From UBA7332 sp051648105 (lineage in GTDB: Bacteria; Bacteroidota; Bacteroidia; Bacteroidales; UBA7332), in NCBI GenBank assembly GCA_051648105.1, contig JBOFEN010000035.1:62001-126000 (forward strand): DNA of 64,000 bases. The letters are read 5' to 3'. The translations under genes were made by a program, and so were the position numbers. Of this stretch, positions 26,910 through 36,060 are shown piece after piece. The notes under the pieces are model-generated. The model was not told the DNA's origin and searched no databases. It saw only the letters and a program-made list of their open reading frames with translations. Position 1 is the first letter of the stretch; the number at the start of each line of letters is the position of its first letter.

Positions 26910-28490
26910 TTAAAACTCCGAGGTGAAGTGGAACTTGATTTTCGGGAAATCTTGTTGAGCCATCATCAATACATAACCCGAATCAGCAAGGAATACATCT
27001 CTTCCCTCCTTATCTTTAGCCATATACTGGAACTTGCGGCGTTTGAAATTTTCCAATTCACCAGCATCCTCACTCTCTATCCAACAAGCTTTGTAAAGGT
27101 TGATAGGTTCCCATTTACATTGAGCACCATACTCATTAAGTAGTCTATATTGGATAACCTCAAACTGAAGCTGACCAACAGTACCAATGATTTTACGTCC
27201 GTTGAATTGGTTTGTGAATACCTGAGCCACACCCTCGTCCATCAGCTGGTCTATACCTCTGTTCAGCTGCTTAGTCTTCATAGGATCAGCATTCTCAATA
27301 TACTTGAACATCTCTGGTGAGAAACTAGGTATACCTTTGAAGTGAAGCATCTCACCGCTAGTTAGAGTGTCACCAATCTTAAAGTTCCCCGTGTCAGGAA
27401 GACCAATGATGTCCCCTGGATAAGCCTCCTCTAGGATAGACTTCTTCTGTGCCATAAAGGCTGTAGGGCTAGAGAATTTAAGTATCTTGTTGTGTCTAAC
27501 GTGCTTATAACCTGCGTTGCGCTCAAATTTTCCTGAGCATATCTTTAGGAAAGCTATACAGCTACGGTGATTTGGATCCATGTTGGCATGTATCTTGAAG
27601 ATGAAACCAGAGAAGGCCTCCTCTTCTGGATCAACCAAACGCTCAACCGTTTGTGTCGGTTTTGGTGTCGGTGCAATCTGACAGAAGCAGTCTAGTAGCT
27701 CTTGAACACCAAAGTTGTTCAATGCCGAACCGAAGAATACAGGTGCTAGTTTACCCTTTAGGTACTCTTCGCGGTCAAACTCAGGGTATACTCCTTCGAT
27801 TAGCTCCATGTCAGTACGAAGCTGTTCTGCGTCATCATCACCAATATGCTCCTCTAGCTCTGGGCTATTGATGTCGCTGAATGCTATCTTCTCAGTGATA
27901 GTCTGCTTGCTTGGAGTGTATAAGTCAAGCTTCTCTTCGTATATATTATATACACCCTTGAATTTTTGACCAATATTTATAGGCCAGCTCAAAGGTCTAA
28001 CAGATATCTTCAACTCTTCCTCTAGCTCATCAAGAAGCTCGAAAGGGTCGCGCCCTTCGCGGTCAAGTTTGTTTACAAATACAATCACAGGAGTATTACG
28101 CATACGGCAAACCTCCATCAGTTTGCGGGTTTGTGCCTCAACACCCTTAGCGCAGTCAACAGCAATGATAACACTATCAACAGCCGTTAGTGTGCGATAT
28201 GTATCCTCTGCAAAGTCTTGGTGACCAGGCGTGTCAAGGATATTGATCTTATGCCCCTTATAGTCAAACCCCATAACTGAGGTTGCAACCGAGATACCAC
28301 GTTGCTTCTCAATCTCCATCCAGTCAGAAGTTGCTGTCTTCTTTATCTTATTGGACTTTACAGCACCGGCTACGTGAATAGCTCCCCCGAAAAGGAGAAG
28401 CTTCTCTGTTAATGTTGTTTTACCCGCATCGGGGTGAGAGATAATGGCGAAGGTTCTACGCTTGAGTATCTCCTCTTGTAACTCTGTCAT
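26910..28490 (-). CDS. prfC: Peptide chain release factor 3
   Basis: A 526-residue translational GTPase that recycles RF1/RF2 from the ribosome after peptide release. G1 is S18-HPDAGK-T25, G2 follows in RGISVATSV, G3 DTPGHQDF, G4 NKLDREGRDP, and the region GTVGQLQFEVIQYRL is typical of RF3 and separates it from EF-G. Length is normal. It is the last gene of a three-gene cluster, 13 bases after rfbD; this linkage is probably without functional meaning. No terminator is obvious before the DUF3127 promoter. Confidence 0.97.
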   Translation of the reverse strand: MTELQEEILKRRTFAIISHPDAGKTTLTEKLLLFGGAIHVAGAVKSNKIKKTATSDWMEIEKQRGISVATSVMGFDYKGHKINILDTPGHQDFAEDTYRTLTAVDSVIIAVDCAKGVEAQTRKLMEVCRMRNTPVIVFVNKLDREGRDPFELLDELEEELKISVRPLSWPINIGQKFKGVYNIYEEKLDLYTPSKQTITEKIAFSDINSPELEEHIGDDDAEQLRTDMELIEGVYPEFDREEYLKGKLAPVFFGSALNNFGVQELLDCFCQIAPTPKPTQTVERLVDPEEEAFSGFIFKIHANMDPNHRSCIAFLKICSGKFERNAGYKHVRHNKILKFSSPTAFMAQKKSILEEAYPGDIIGLPDTGNFKIGDTLTSGEMLHFKGIPSFSPEMFKYIENADPMKTKQLNRGIDQLMDEGVAQVFTNQFNGRKIIGTVGQLQFEVIQYRLLNEYGAQCKWEPINLYKACWIESEDAGELENFKRRKFQYMAKDKEGRDVFLADSGYVLMMAQQDFPKIKFHFTSEF

Positions 28491-28503
28491 ATATTGTATG
28501 TTG

Positions 28504-29361
28504 TTATTTTAGTTTCTCTATGCAACGCCCCAAACTATCCTCCCAATGAGGTATGGTGATATTGAATTTCTCCTTTATCTTGCGTTTGTTTAGTACGCTA
28601 TAGTGTGGGCGTTCAGCCCTTGTTGGGTACTCCTTCGACTCGATAGGTGAGACATTACACCCCTCGATGCCTGCTAAACGGTGAATAGCCTTAGTGAAAT
28701 CATACCAGCTACAAACGCCCTCGTTCGAGTAGTGGTATATGCCTGGGTGAAACTCACTCACAATAATTTTAATTATAGTGAGAGCCAGGTCAGCGGCATA
28801 GGTAGGAGAGCCAATTTGGTCATAGACCACGCTTAGATTCTCCCTCTCTCGTCCAAGTTTTAGCATTGTCTTGACAAAGTTTGCACCATATTGCGAGTAT
28901 AACCACGATGTTCTGATCACAATAGCCTTAGTATTGTCACTCAAAGCAGCCTGCTCACCTAGTAGTTTGGTAGTGCCATAAACAGAGTTGGGTGATACAA
29001 GATCACTCTCTAGATATGGTCGATAGCTCTTTCCATCAAATACGTAGTCCGTAGATATATGAATAAGCTTAGCATTGAAACGGCGGCAAGCTATGGCTAA
29101 GTTATCAACAGCCGTAGCATTTATCAACAGTGCGGCCTGATGATCCTCCTCCGCAGCATCAACGGCAGTGTATGCAGCACAGTTTATCACATATTCAATC
29201 TTCTCAAGCTCGATGAACGACTCAATTTTCTCTAGGTCGGTAATGTCAAGTTGCTGTTTGTCGGTGAAGATGAATGCGAGGTTCTCATAGTTCCCTTTTG
29301 AGATAGCCTTAAGTTCACACCCCAACTGCCCATCAGCACCCGTCACTAAGATTCTTTTCAT
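28504..29361 (-). CDS. rfbD: dTDP-4-dehydrorhamnose reductase
   Basis: A 285-residue NAD(P)H-dependent reductase of the extended SDR type that makes dTDP-L-rhamnose, a precursor of surface polysaccharide. The Rossmann motif TGADGQLG (7-14), ISTDYVFDG and the catalytic Y-x3-K in SVYGTTKLLGE are visible; SYRPYLESD and IRTSWLYS are RfbD family segments. The other rhamnose genes (rfbA, B, C) are not in the window. Start is four bases after the DUF4924 stop, so both are cotranscribed. Confidence 0.95.
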   Translation of the reverse strand: MKRILVTGADGQLGCELKAISKGNYENLAFIFTDKQQLDITDLEKIESFIELEKIEYVINCAAYTAVDAAEEDHQAALLINATAVDNLAIACRRFNAKLIHISTDYVFDGKSYRPYLESDLVSPNSVYGTTKLLGEQAALSDNTKAIVIRTSWLYSQYGANFVKTMLKLGRERENLSVVYDQIGSPTYAADLALTIIKIIVSEFHPGIYHYSNEGVCSWYDFTKAIHRLAGIEGCNVSPIESKEYPTRAERPHYSVLNKRKIKEKFNITIPHWEDSLGRCIEKLK

Positions 29362-29365
29362 AGCA

Positions 29366-29908
29366 TTAAAGTTCTAGCTCCTCACTCTTTTGAGCATTAT
29401 ATCTATCTGCTAGTATCATCAACATATTTTGCAGAGGCTTCACCGCAGTGATAGTTGACTCGCTGATCTCTTTGCCCTGAAGCTTTAGCAGAAGTATTCC
29501 ATATAGAGTATTGAATGCAGTCTCTATCTCGCCAACCTTGTTTTCGCCCGACTTAGCCCTTAGCTCCACTATGTATGGAAGCGCTTTGTAGAAAGCCGCA
29601 GTGTAGAAGGCCTGCTTAGTTGATTTGAGTAGTTGTAAGTGGAGGTCAGTCAACTCAATGATAACATTCTTGTTTATCTGTAGATGTCCGCTCTTCTCGA
29701 CTCCCTCTATTCTCATCATCGCTATAAGATCCTCATACCAAGAGGCTATTTCGCTTTTTACCTGCTCTGGTTGGTCAAACTGAGAGACAATATTTGTTTT
29801 GATTTTATCTATATCTAGTGCATAAGCCCTGATGATATCCTCAATTTGCCACATATATAGAAGGTACTCTGCTATATTTTCTTTCTTCTTTTGGCTTGCA
29901 ATGATCAT
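29366..29908 (-). CDS. DUF4924 family protein
   Basis: A 180-residue, mostly helical soluble protein starting MIIASQKKKENIAEYLLYMWQ-type, which I recognise as the Bacteroidales family DUF4924. No enzyme motif is visible. It is followed after four bases by rfbD and then prfC, an order I recall from other Bacteroidales. Function unknown. Confidence 0.85.
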   Translation of the reverse strand: MIIASQKKKENIAEYLLYMWQIEDIIRAYALDIDKIKTNIVSQFDQPEQVKSEIASWYEDLIAMMRIEGVEKSGHLQINKNVIIELTDLHLQLLKSTKQAFYTAAFYKALPYIVELRAKSGENKVGEIETAFNTLYGILLLKLQGKEISESTITAVKPLQNMLMILADRYNAQKSEELEL

Positions 29909-29941
29909 ATCTAGTTACCTAATTTAGTTAAACAGACAAAA

Positions 29942-29985
29942 AGCACAAAGATCTAAGTGGACTATTCCACGTTGCTCTTTGTGCT
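29942..29985 (-). terminator. Terminator of the Mur-ligase-like gene
   Basis: Arms 29942-29950 and 29977-29985 pair perfectly, with an inner GTGGA/TCCAC stem; the reverse-strand transcript ends in TTTTT. Confidence 0.8.
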
Positions 29986-29997
29986 CTAGTTTATTAT

Positions 29998-30915
29998 TTA
30001 TAGAAAGCTATATTCAGAGATAGCGGCATAAAAGTCCTTATCCTGTAGCCCTAATTGTCGGCATGCTAATCGTGCTGCGCTGAGGTTCTGAAGAAAGAAC
30101 TCATCCTTGATGTTGATGTCAAAGAGTCCGAATCTATTTTTGAGATAGATCTTACCGTCACCCTCTATGATCAAGTCACGTTGAAACGGTATGGCTGTGA
30201 TATCTTCTCTTAGCTCTGTTGCTAGTTCGTCTAGCAGTGGTTCGCCTTCGTGATAGATGCATTTGCCATCTCTCTCGACTCGTTCGGTCAATATCTTAAA
30301 AGAGTTTAGAAATGACTCCTCAGTCGGATACTCCTCACTCTCCTCCCATCTCAGTGTTGGAAGAACCACGATGTGTGGGCGATAGAAGTGGTGAAATGGT
30401 CGCTTTTCGATGTGTGAGGCCGGAAACTCATTGCTAACTAGTAGTGCAATACGTCCGTCTGTCCCCAGTTTTATGTTAGAGCTATAGCCTTTTATTGGAT
30501 CAAGAGCAACATAGTCAGCTGCGATCTTGTGCTTTCCAAGAGCGTAGAGCATCATCGAGAGTATGGAGTTCTTACCTTGCGAACCACTAACGACCACCCT
30601 TACCTTATCTTTTGTCAACCAATAGATAAACTGTGGGAAGGACATTATTTGTAGTCCAAGCTCTTTGGCTTTCTGAAGCTCAACATTCTCTTCAGTTACA
30701 CTCATAGTTGGTACCACCACCTCTATGTTCTTGTCTATATGCGCCGCGTCGAAACCACTACATTCGGGTAGTAAGTTCGCCTCTTGCAGAACACTTGTAG
30801 CATGAGTAGGCAACGAGCTGTATGAAGCTGTCACATTGAAACCCATTTGAACAAGCGATACAGCCAGGTTACATACGGTTAGGTCATCAATAGAAATGAT
30901 ATGTATATGTCTCAT
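29998..30915 (-). CDS. Short Mur-ligase-like protein with altered P-loop
   Basis: A 305-residue protein like the N-terminal two thirds of UDP-N-acetylmuramate ligases, closest in feel to Mpl (murein tripeptide recycling). Residues about 1-100 form the N-terminal Rossmann-like domain (IISIDDLTVCNLAVSLVQMG, PTMSVTEENVE) and about 105-300 the central ATPase domain. The ATP loop reads GSQGKNS (about 112-118) in place of the usual GTHGKTT, and the C-terminal ligase domain of full Mpl (family length about 450) is absent, with no sign of a frameshift at the end. It may be a diverged, non-catalytic or differently acting member. A good promoter and a terminator show it is expressed as a unit. Confidence 0.8.
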   Translation of the reverse strand: MRHIHIISIDDLTVCNLAVSLVQMGFNVTASYSSLPTHATSVLQEANLLPECSGFDAAHIDKNIEVVVPTMSVTEENVELQKAKELGLQIMSFPQFIYWLTKDKVRVVVSGSQGKNSILSMMLYALGKHKIAADYVALDPIKGYSSNIKLGTDGRIALLVSNEFPASHIEKRPFHHFYRPHIVVLPTLRWEESEEYPTEESFLNSFKILTERVERDGKCIYHEGEPLLDELATELREDITAIPFQRDLIIEGDGKIYLKNRFGLFDINIKDEFFLQNLSAARLACRQLGLQDKDFYAAISEYSFL

Positions 30916-30947
30916 AAAGAACTTAACTTCTTTGGCAAAATTTCCTA

Positions 30948-30978
30948 CAAAGGTAATCTAATTTGTCTGTTCCTACAA
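30948..30978 (-). promoter_or_regulatory. Promoter of the Mur-ligase-like gene
   Basis: Reverse strand: TTG (30978-30976), 20-nt spacer, TACCTTTG (30955-30948). Predicted leader about 25 bases. Confidence 0.7.
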
Positions 30979-31065
30979 TTTCTATTTGTTGCAATTTGCC
31001 AAATTAGGCTCACAAATGTAGAAGCTAGAGCAGAGTAGGCTGATTATTAGGAGTGTGAGCAAAGA

Positions 31066-31110
31066 GACCTCTCATGCTATAACCTAGTTCAAATTATAGT
31101 ATGAGAGGTC
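31066..31110 (-). terminator. Hairpin after katA
   Basis: A 16-bp stem with one G-U/C-A position (31066-31081 with 31095-31110), 18 bases beyond the katA stop. T run is weak on the reverse strand (TCTTTG). Confidence 0.65.
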
Positions 31111-31127
31111 AAAGTCTTAACTATTTT

Positions 31128-32588
31128 CTATTTAGTTGAAGCCAAAGCCTCTTTTAGATCTATGCCTAATGCTTTAGCAACGCCAGTTCCATAGGCAACA
31201 TCTGCCTTGTAGCAGTTGCGCACATGTCTCTGTTTTATGAACAGGAGAGCATCTCCCATAGCCCTAGCTGTGTTGCCAAATAGTGCCTCTTGCTGCTGAG
31301 GGTTCATCATACGAAATAGATTACCTGGTTGTGTGTAGTAATCTTGGTCATACTCTCTCTCATTATAGTTGTATACATCACCATGAACTTTAAGCGGTGG
31401 CTCCTTTTTCTCAGGAGAATCTTGCCATTCGTCAAAGCTGTTTGGCTCATACCCCTTTGCCGATCCATAGTTGCCATCAACTCTCATCTGCCCATCTCTG
31501 TGAAATGCATGGAAAGGACAGCGTGGTTTGTTTACAGGGATCTCATTGTGGTTAACACCGAGTCTGTATCTTTGAGCATCTCCATAAGAGAATAGCCTTC
31601 CCTGAAGCATCTTATCGGGTGAAAATCCAATACCTTCGACCACGTTCATAGGGTTGAAAGCAGCCTGCTCAACGTCGGCAAAGTAGTTCTCTGGGTTTCT
31701 ATTTAGCTCCATCACACCCACATCGTGAAGTGGGAACTCTGAGTGAGGCCACACCTTTGTGAGGTCGAACGGATTTATTCTATAGTTGTCTGCCTGCTCT
31801 TCTGTCATTAGTTGTATTTGAAACTTCCATCTTGGGAAATCTCCTCTTTCTATTGCATCGAAAAGGTCTCTTTGGTGCGACTCTCGATCGTTTGCAATTA
31901 TATCTGCTGCCTCTTGATCGGTCAGACACTTAATGCCTTGCTCGCTTTTGAGATGGAATTTTACCCAAATTCTCTCATTCTTTTCATTGTAGAAGCTGTA
32001 TGTGTGGCTTCCATATCCGTGCATCTCTCTGTATGAGGCAGGAATTCCGCGCTCAGACATAGTGATGGTTATCTGGTGTAGCGCCTCTGGAAGGAGTGTC
32101 CAGAAGTCCCAGTTGTTGTTTGCGCTTCTTAGATTTGTCTTTGGGTCTCTCTTGACAGCGTGATTAAGATCTGGGAATTTTAGTGGGTCGCGAAGGAAAA
32201 ATACTGGTGTGTTGTTTCCCACTAGGTCCCAGTTGCCCTCGCTGGTATAGAATTTAATGGCGAAGCCTCTGATGTCGCGCTCTGCATCGGCTGCACCTCT
32301 TTCGCCTGCAACGGTGGAGAAGCGAACGAAGCATTCGCAACTATTGCCTACTTTGCTGAATAATGCAGCTCTTGTGTACTTTGAGATGTCGTGGGTAATG
32401 GTGAATGTGCCGAATGCACCGGAGCCTTTGGCATGCATTCGTCTCTCGGGTATCACCTCTCGATCAAAATGTGCAAGCTTCTCAATAAACCATGGATCCT
32501 GCAATACTACAGGGCCTCGTTGGCCTGCTGTTTGGATGTTTTGATTGTCAGCAATCGGACGACCATTGGTCGAGGTCAACTTAGTCAT
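31128..32588 (-). CDS. katA: Heme catalase
   Basis: A 486-residue monofunctional small-subunit catalase that disproportionates hydrogen peroxide in the cytoplasm. The distal His52 is in ERRMHAKGSGAFG, the Asn segment in NTPVFFLRDP, and the proximal Tyr ligand in RLFSYGDAQRYRLG (near residue 335). Length and start are typical of Bacteroides KatA-type enzymes. The gene is alone, with about 550 non-coding bases upstream, which hold no clear TAnnTTTG element; control by a peroxide regulator is plausible, and a striking four-copy palindrome array lies 320-395 bases upstream. Confidence 0.97.
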   Translation of the reverse strand: MTKLTSTNGRPIADNQNIQTAGQRGPVVLQDPWFIEKLAHFDREVIPERRMHAKGSGAFGTFTITHDISKYTRAALFSKVGNSCECFVRFSTVAGERGAADAERDIRGFAIKFYTSEGNWDLVGNNTPVFFLRDPLKFPDLNHAVKRDPKTNLRSANNNWDFWTLLPEALHQITITMSERGIPASYREMHGYGSHTYSFYNEKNERIWVKFHLKSEQGIKCLTDQEAADIIANDRESHQRDLFDAIERGDFPRWKFQIQLMTEEQADNYRINPFDLTKVWPHSEFPLHDVGVMELNRNPENYFADVEQAAFNPMNVVEGIGFSPDKMLQGRLFSYGDAQRYRLGVNHNEIPVNKPRCPFHAFHRDGQMRVDGNYGSAKGYEPNSFDEWQDSPEKKEPPLKVHGDVYNYNEREYDQDYYTQPGNLFRMMNPQQQEALFGNTARAMGDALLFIKQRHVRNCYKADVAYGTGVAKALGIDLKEALASTK

Positions 32589-32906
32589 AAATTACAATTT
32601 AAGTATTAGAGATGCATAATTAACAAAAGAGTGTGTCTATTAGTTCAAGAGTGGGGTAGTGTTAGCTTGTCTTTATGATATAACCTTATATATTTTTCTG
32701 CAGTCTAGATATGTGGTGATTATGCTATTAATATCTCCCATGGTTTGATTGTTTTCGCACAAAAGACGGTGCTTTTTTTACAATATATCATCTCCTAGTA
32801 AACTGTTGTGCTTCTATGTTTAAACTCCCAATCTTAGCCCTCTCTTTGTTGTTGTAACTGTTTGATTATTAGGCTCTGTTTGCTGCTTGGTTTGTGACTT
32901 TCAAAA

Positions 32907-32982
32907 TACGTACGTATTTTATCCAAGATACGTACGTATTTAACTCAAAGTACGTACGTATTTTTGTTGAAATACGTACGTG
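32907..32982. repeat. Four ACGT palindromes at exact 22-bp spacing
   Basis: TACGTACGTA occurs at 32907-32916, 32929-32938 and 32951-32960, and TACGTACGTG at 32973-32982. Each start is exactly 22 bases after the last, two helical turns, so all copies face the same side of the DNA. Spacers of 12 bases differ but start TTT and the first three end in A-rich triplets. The array lies in the 556-bp gap between katA and folC; the rest of the gap (32589-32900) shows no gene. Confidence 0.9.
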
Positions 32983-33073
32983 TTTCTGGAGTTACTCACT
33001 TTGATCTTTATAGTTGAGTGATTTGTATATGGTAGTCGCCTCTATTAATTAAGTAATTTATCTTAAATGAGAA

Positions 33074-33117
33074 GAGAGTCTATACAGGCCAAAGTGCTTT
33101 GACCTATATAGACTCTC
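33074..33117 (-). terminator. Terminator of folC
   Basis: A 21-bp stem (33074-33094 with 33097-33117). The two imperfect positions are G-U in the reverse-strand RNA and C-A in forward RNA, which shows it is selected in the folC transcript. Confidence 0.82.
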
Positions 33118-33144
33118 GATCTATTTGATTTGAGATATTCAACT

Positions 33145-34431
33145 CTAAAGAGCTGCAAGAAGATCCGCTACGATGAATGTGCTGCCTCCTATATATATGA
33201 AATCCTCTGGAGAACTCTCTTCGAGTGCAGCTCTGTATGCAAGTTCAACGGTGGGATAGCTCTCCCCTTGTAATTTCATATCACAAGCAGCCATCTGTAG
33301 CTCTTTATGATCTAGAGCTCTTGGTACGGATGCTTGGGTGAAGTAATATTGTGCTTCTTTAGGGAGAAGGGTTAGAACTTTTGTGACATCCTTGTCGTTT
33401 GCCATTCCAAGTACAATGCGAAGAGTGTTGTATTTATAGCAATTTATCTGCTTTACTATCTGTGTTATACCAGCTTCGTTATGGCCAGTGTCGCATATTA
33501 CAAGTGGTTTCTCTGCAATCTTCTCCCATCGTCCGCGCAGGCCAGTGAGTTTGGTGACATTCTTGAAGGCCTCTTCTATAGCTCGATTCTCTATATTGAA
33601 TCCTAGGGCTTTGAGCTCTCGTATGGCTGTTAGTACGGTTGCACTATTTTTTATCTGACAATCTCCAGTCAGCTCGCCGTGGATAGTCTCGCCTTGTGAG
33701 GTTGTATATTTTATGTAGTTTGGATTCTCGCGCGATACCTCCTTTATTATATCTTGATCTTCTGCGAAGTATATAGGAGCTCTAAGTTCGTCAGCTCTGT
33801 TTTGGAAGATAGAGCGCAGTGGCTCGTCTGCTTCGCCAATCACAACGGGTGTGTCGCACTTGATGATGCCTGCCTTCTCGGTTGCTATCTTTTCAAGTGT
33901 ATCTCCAAGAAACTGTACATGGTCGAAGCTGATGTTTGTGATCACAGAAAGGAGAGGTGAGATGATATTGGTGCTATCAAGGCGTCCTCCAAGCCCTACC
34001 TCAATGATTGCTACATCGACTTTCTCTTTGGCAAAGTAGTCAAAAGCCATTGCCATAGTGAGTTCAAAGAATGATGGGGAGATTGACTCTGTGAACTCTT
34101 GGTTGTCCTCAACGAACTTCACTACTGCATCCTCTGATATTGGTTGTCCATTCACACGAATACGCTCCCTAAAGTCCACAAGGTGAGGCGAGGTGTATAG
34201 CCCAACTCTATAGCCCGCAGCTTGGAGGGTGGCCGCTATAAGGTGAGAGGTTGAGCCTTTGCCATTGGTGCCACCTACGTGAATGGTAGCATATTTGAGG
34301 TGTGGGTTATTTAGGTGTCTATCTAGTGCGATACTATTGTCTAGCCCCTCCTTGTATGCCGCGCCTCCTACTCGTTGGAATATAGGGAGACGTGAGAAGA
34401 GGTAATCGATTGTCTCTTTGTAGCTTCTCAT
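33145..34431 (-). CDS. folC: Folylpolyglutamate synthase/dihydrofolate synthase
   Basis: A 428-residue Mur-ligase-fold enzyme that adds glutamate to dihydropteroate and folates. The ATP loop is G53-GTNGKG-S60, with TSPHLVDFRERIRVNG, the GLGGRLDSTN loop and CDTGHNEAG typical of FolC. Length is normal. A very good promoter (34457-34489) and a terminator make it a single-gene unit. It diverges from phoH. Confidence 0.96.
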   Translation of the reverse strand: MRSYKETIDYLFSRLPIFQRVGGAAYKEGLDNSIALDRHLNNPHLKYATIHVGGTNGKGSTSHLIAATLQAAGYRVGLYTSPHLVDFRERIRVNGQPISEDAVVKFVEDNQEFTESISPSFFELTMAMAFDYFAKEKVDVAIIEVGLGGRLDSTNIISPLLSVITNISFDHVQFLGDTLEKIATEKAGIIKCDTPVVIGEADEPLRSIFQNRADELRAPIYFAEDQDIIKEVSRENPNYIKYTTSQGETIHGELTGDCQIKNSATVLTAIRELKALGFNIENRAIEEAFKNVTKLTGLRGRWEKIAEKPLVICDTGHNEAGITQIVKQINCYKYNTLRIVLGMANDKDVTKVLTLLPKEAQYYFTQASVPRALDHKELQMAACDMKLQGESYPTVELAYRAALEESSPEDFIYIGGSTFIVADLLAAL

Positions 34432-34456
34432 TTAATTTATTTTGAGTTTTATGATA

Positions 34457-34489
34457 CAAACCTACAACTTATTTGTTATACACTCAAAA
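34457..34489 (-). promoter_or_regulatory. Promoter of folC
   Basis: Reverse strand: TTTTG (34489-34485), 20-nt spacer, TAGGTTTG (34464-34457). This is the best match to the Bacteroidota housekeeping promoter in the window. Confidence 0.8.
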
Positions 34490-34501
34490 GATAATAACCA
34501 A

Positions 34502-34509
34502 TAAATTTG
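34502..34509 (+). promoter_or_regulatory. -7 element of the PIN-PhoH gene
   Basis: TAAATTTG is a perfect -7 element, but it ends only seven bases before the first ATG (34517), so the transcript would be almost leaderless, or translation begins at the second ATG (34523). A TTTG lies 26 bases upstream, outside the usual spacing. Confidence 0.4.
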
Positions 34510-34516
34510 ATATACT

Positions 34517-35842
34517 ATGGGGATGAAAAAGAGATTCGTATTGGACACAAATGTGATACTTCACGACTATAAGTGTCTTGATTACTTTCAGGAGAACGAT
34601 ATCTTCTTGCCTATTGTTGTGCTGGAGGAGTTAGATCGTTTCAAGAAGGGTAATGAGCAGATTAATTTTAACGCTAGGGCTTTCATCAGAGAGCTTGAGG
34701 AGCGTACGGATAATAATCTATTCACAGAGGGTGTATCTCTTGGTGAGGGGCGGGGTAGATTGTTCCTTTATGTGGAGGAGAATATGCATGCTAAGGTGGG
34801 CAAGGCTTACAGAGTGAGTACGCCTGATAATCTTATATTGTCTACCGTGATGACAATAATGGATAAGTATGCAGGTGAGAAGGTTATATTTGTAACTAAG
34901 GATGTAAACCTTAGGATGAAGGCGCGGGCATTGGGTATTGAGACCGAGGATTATATAAATGATAAGGTAAAGAATATAGATATATTTGAGTCGGCGCAGC
35001 GCTCGTTTGAGGATGTTGACCCGACTTTGATTGATAATCTTTATGGGTCTAAGTATGGTTTGCCTCTGAATAGTTTCCCGTTTGCTGATGAGATAGTAAA
35101 TAATGAGTGTTTTATCCTTGAGAGTGGACAGCATACTGCGTTGGCTCGTTATGATGCTTTCTCGCAGAGGGTGGTGGTGGTCAACAAGGAGAAGCGCATG
35201 GGCATTGAGCCGCGCAATGCAGAGCAGACCTTCGCTATGGAGATGCTTATTAACCCTGATATTAAACTAGTGGGTATATCTGGTAAGGCGGGTACGGGTA
35301 AGACTCTATTGGCTTTAGCGGCTGCACTGAGCCAGACGAAGCTCTACAAGCAGATCTTGCTTGCAAGGCCTATCGTGAGCCTTTCGAACAAGGATATTGG
35401 TTTCTTGCCTGGTGATGAGAAGCAGAAAGTGGCTCCATATATGCAGCCTTTATTTGACAATTTGACTGTGATCAAGCATCAATTTAGTGCTTCTTCTCCT
35501 GAGGTACGTCGCATTGAGGAGATGCAGAATAGTGAGGAGTTGGTTATTGAGGCTTTGGCTTTCATTAGGGGGCGTAGTCTCTCGGATACTTATTTCATCA
35601 TTGATGAGGCTCAAAACCTTACGCCTCATGAGGTGAAAACAATTATCACTCGGGCTGGAGAGGGCACTAAAGTGGTGTTTACGGGTGATATAGAGCAGAT
35701 TGATTCGCCTTATCTAGACTCGCAATCAAATGGTTTGGCATATATGATTGATCGTATGAGGGGGCAGAAACTTTTTGCACACGTGAACTTGATAAAGGGT
35801 GAGAGGAGTGAGCTTTCTGAGCTGGCGAGTGATTTGCTTTAA
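34517..35842 (+). CDS. PIN domain-PhoH family ATPase (PhoH2 type)
   Basis: A 441-residue fusion of an N-terminal PIN ribonuclease domain (about 5-135; D10 and N12 in FVLDTNVILHD, with VFVTKDVNLRMKA-like acidic sites) and a PhoH ATPase/helicase domain (about 220-440; Walker A G256-KAGTGK-T263, Walker B IIDE at 361-364, TGDIEQID). Such PhoH2 proteins unwind and cleave RNA. Start: Met1 at 34517 or Met3 at 34523; the second would give a short leader after the -7 element. A strong terminator follows. Confidence 0.93.
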   Translation: MGMKKRFVLDTNVILHDYKCLDYFQENDIFLPIVVLEELDRFKKGNEQINFNARAFIRELEERTDNNLFTEGVSLGEGRGRLFLYVEENMHAKVGKAYRVSTPDNLILSTVMTIMDKYAGEKVIFVTKDVNLRMKARALGIETEDYINDKVKNIDIFESAQRSFEDVDPTLIDNLYGSKYGLPLNSFPFADEIVNNECFILESGQHTALARYDAFSQRVVVVNKEKRMGIEPRNAEQTFAMEMLINPDIKLVGISGKAGTGKTLLALAAALSQTKLYKQILLARPIVSLSNKDIGFLPGDEKQKVAPYMQPLFDNLTVIKHQFSASSPEVRRIEEMQNSEELVIEALAFIRGRSLSDTYFIIDEAQNLTPHEVKTIITRAGEGTKVVFTGDIEQIDSPYLDSQSNGLAYMIDRMRGQKLFAHVNLIKGERSELSELASDLL

Positions 35843-35850
35843 TGATTCTT

Positions 35851-35878
35851 GAGGAGTTAACCTAATGGTTAGCTCCTC
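35851..35878 (+). terminator. Terminator of the PIN-PhoH gene
   Basis: A 12-bp stem (35851-35862 with 35867-35878, one T-G wobble on the forward strand), TAAT loop, then TGTTTTTTTTG. Nothing further is seen between 35890 and 36060. Confidence 0.92.
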
Positions 35879-36060
35879 TGTTTTTTTTGTTCTGAGCTTG
35901 TGATGGCTCTCTTTTGTGTATAAAAAGTGGGCTAAATTGTTGATTAAAGTGTAAAATTATATAACTTGGTCTACTGAATCTATCCTTTGTCTCAAGAGAT
36001 GTGGCTCTATTGAGTGAGGTGGAGTGTACTTATAAATAATTATTGAACCTATTTTTTTTG

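Noticed and set aside
32700..32740. Possible OxyR-type ATAG/CTAT site upstream of katA
   Set aside because: Only one CTAT and an AGATAT/ATATCT pair were found, not the four-part pattern.
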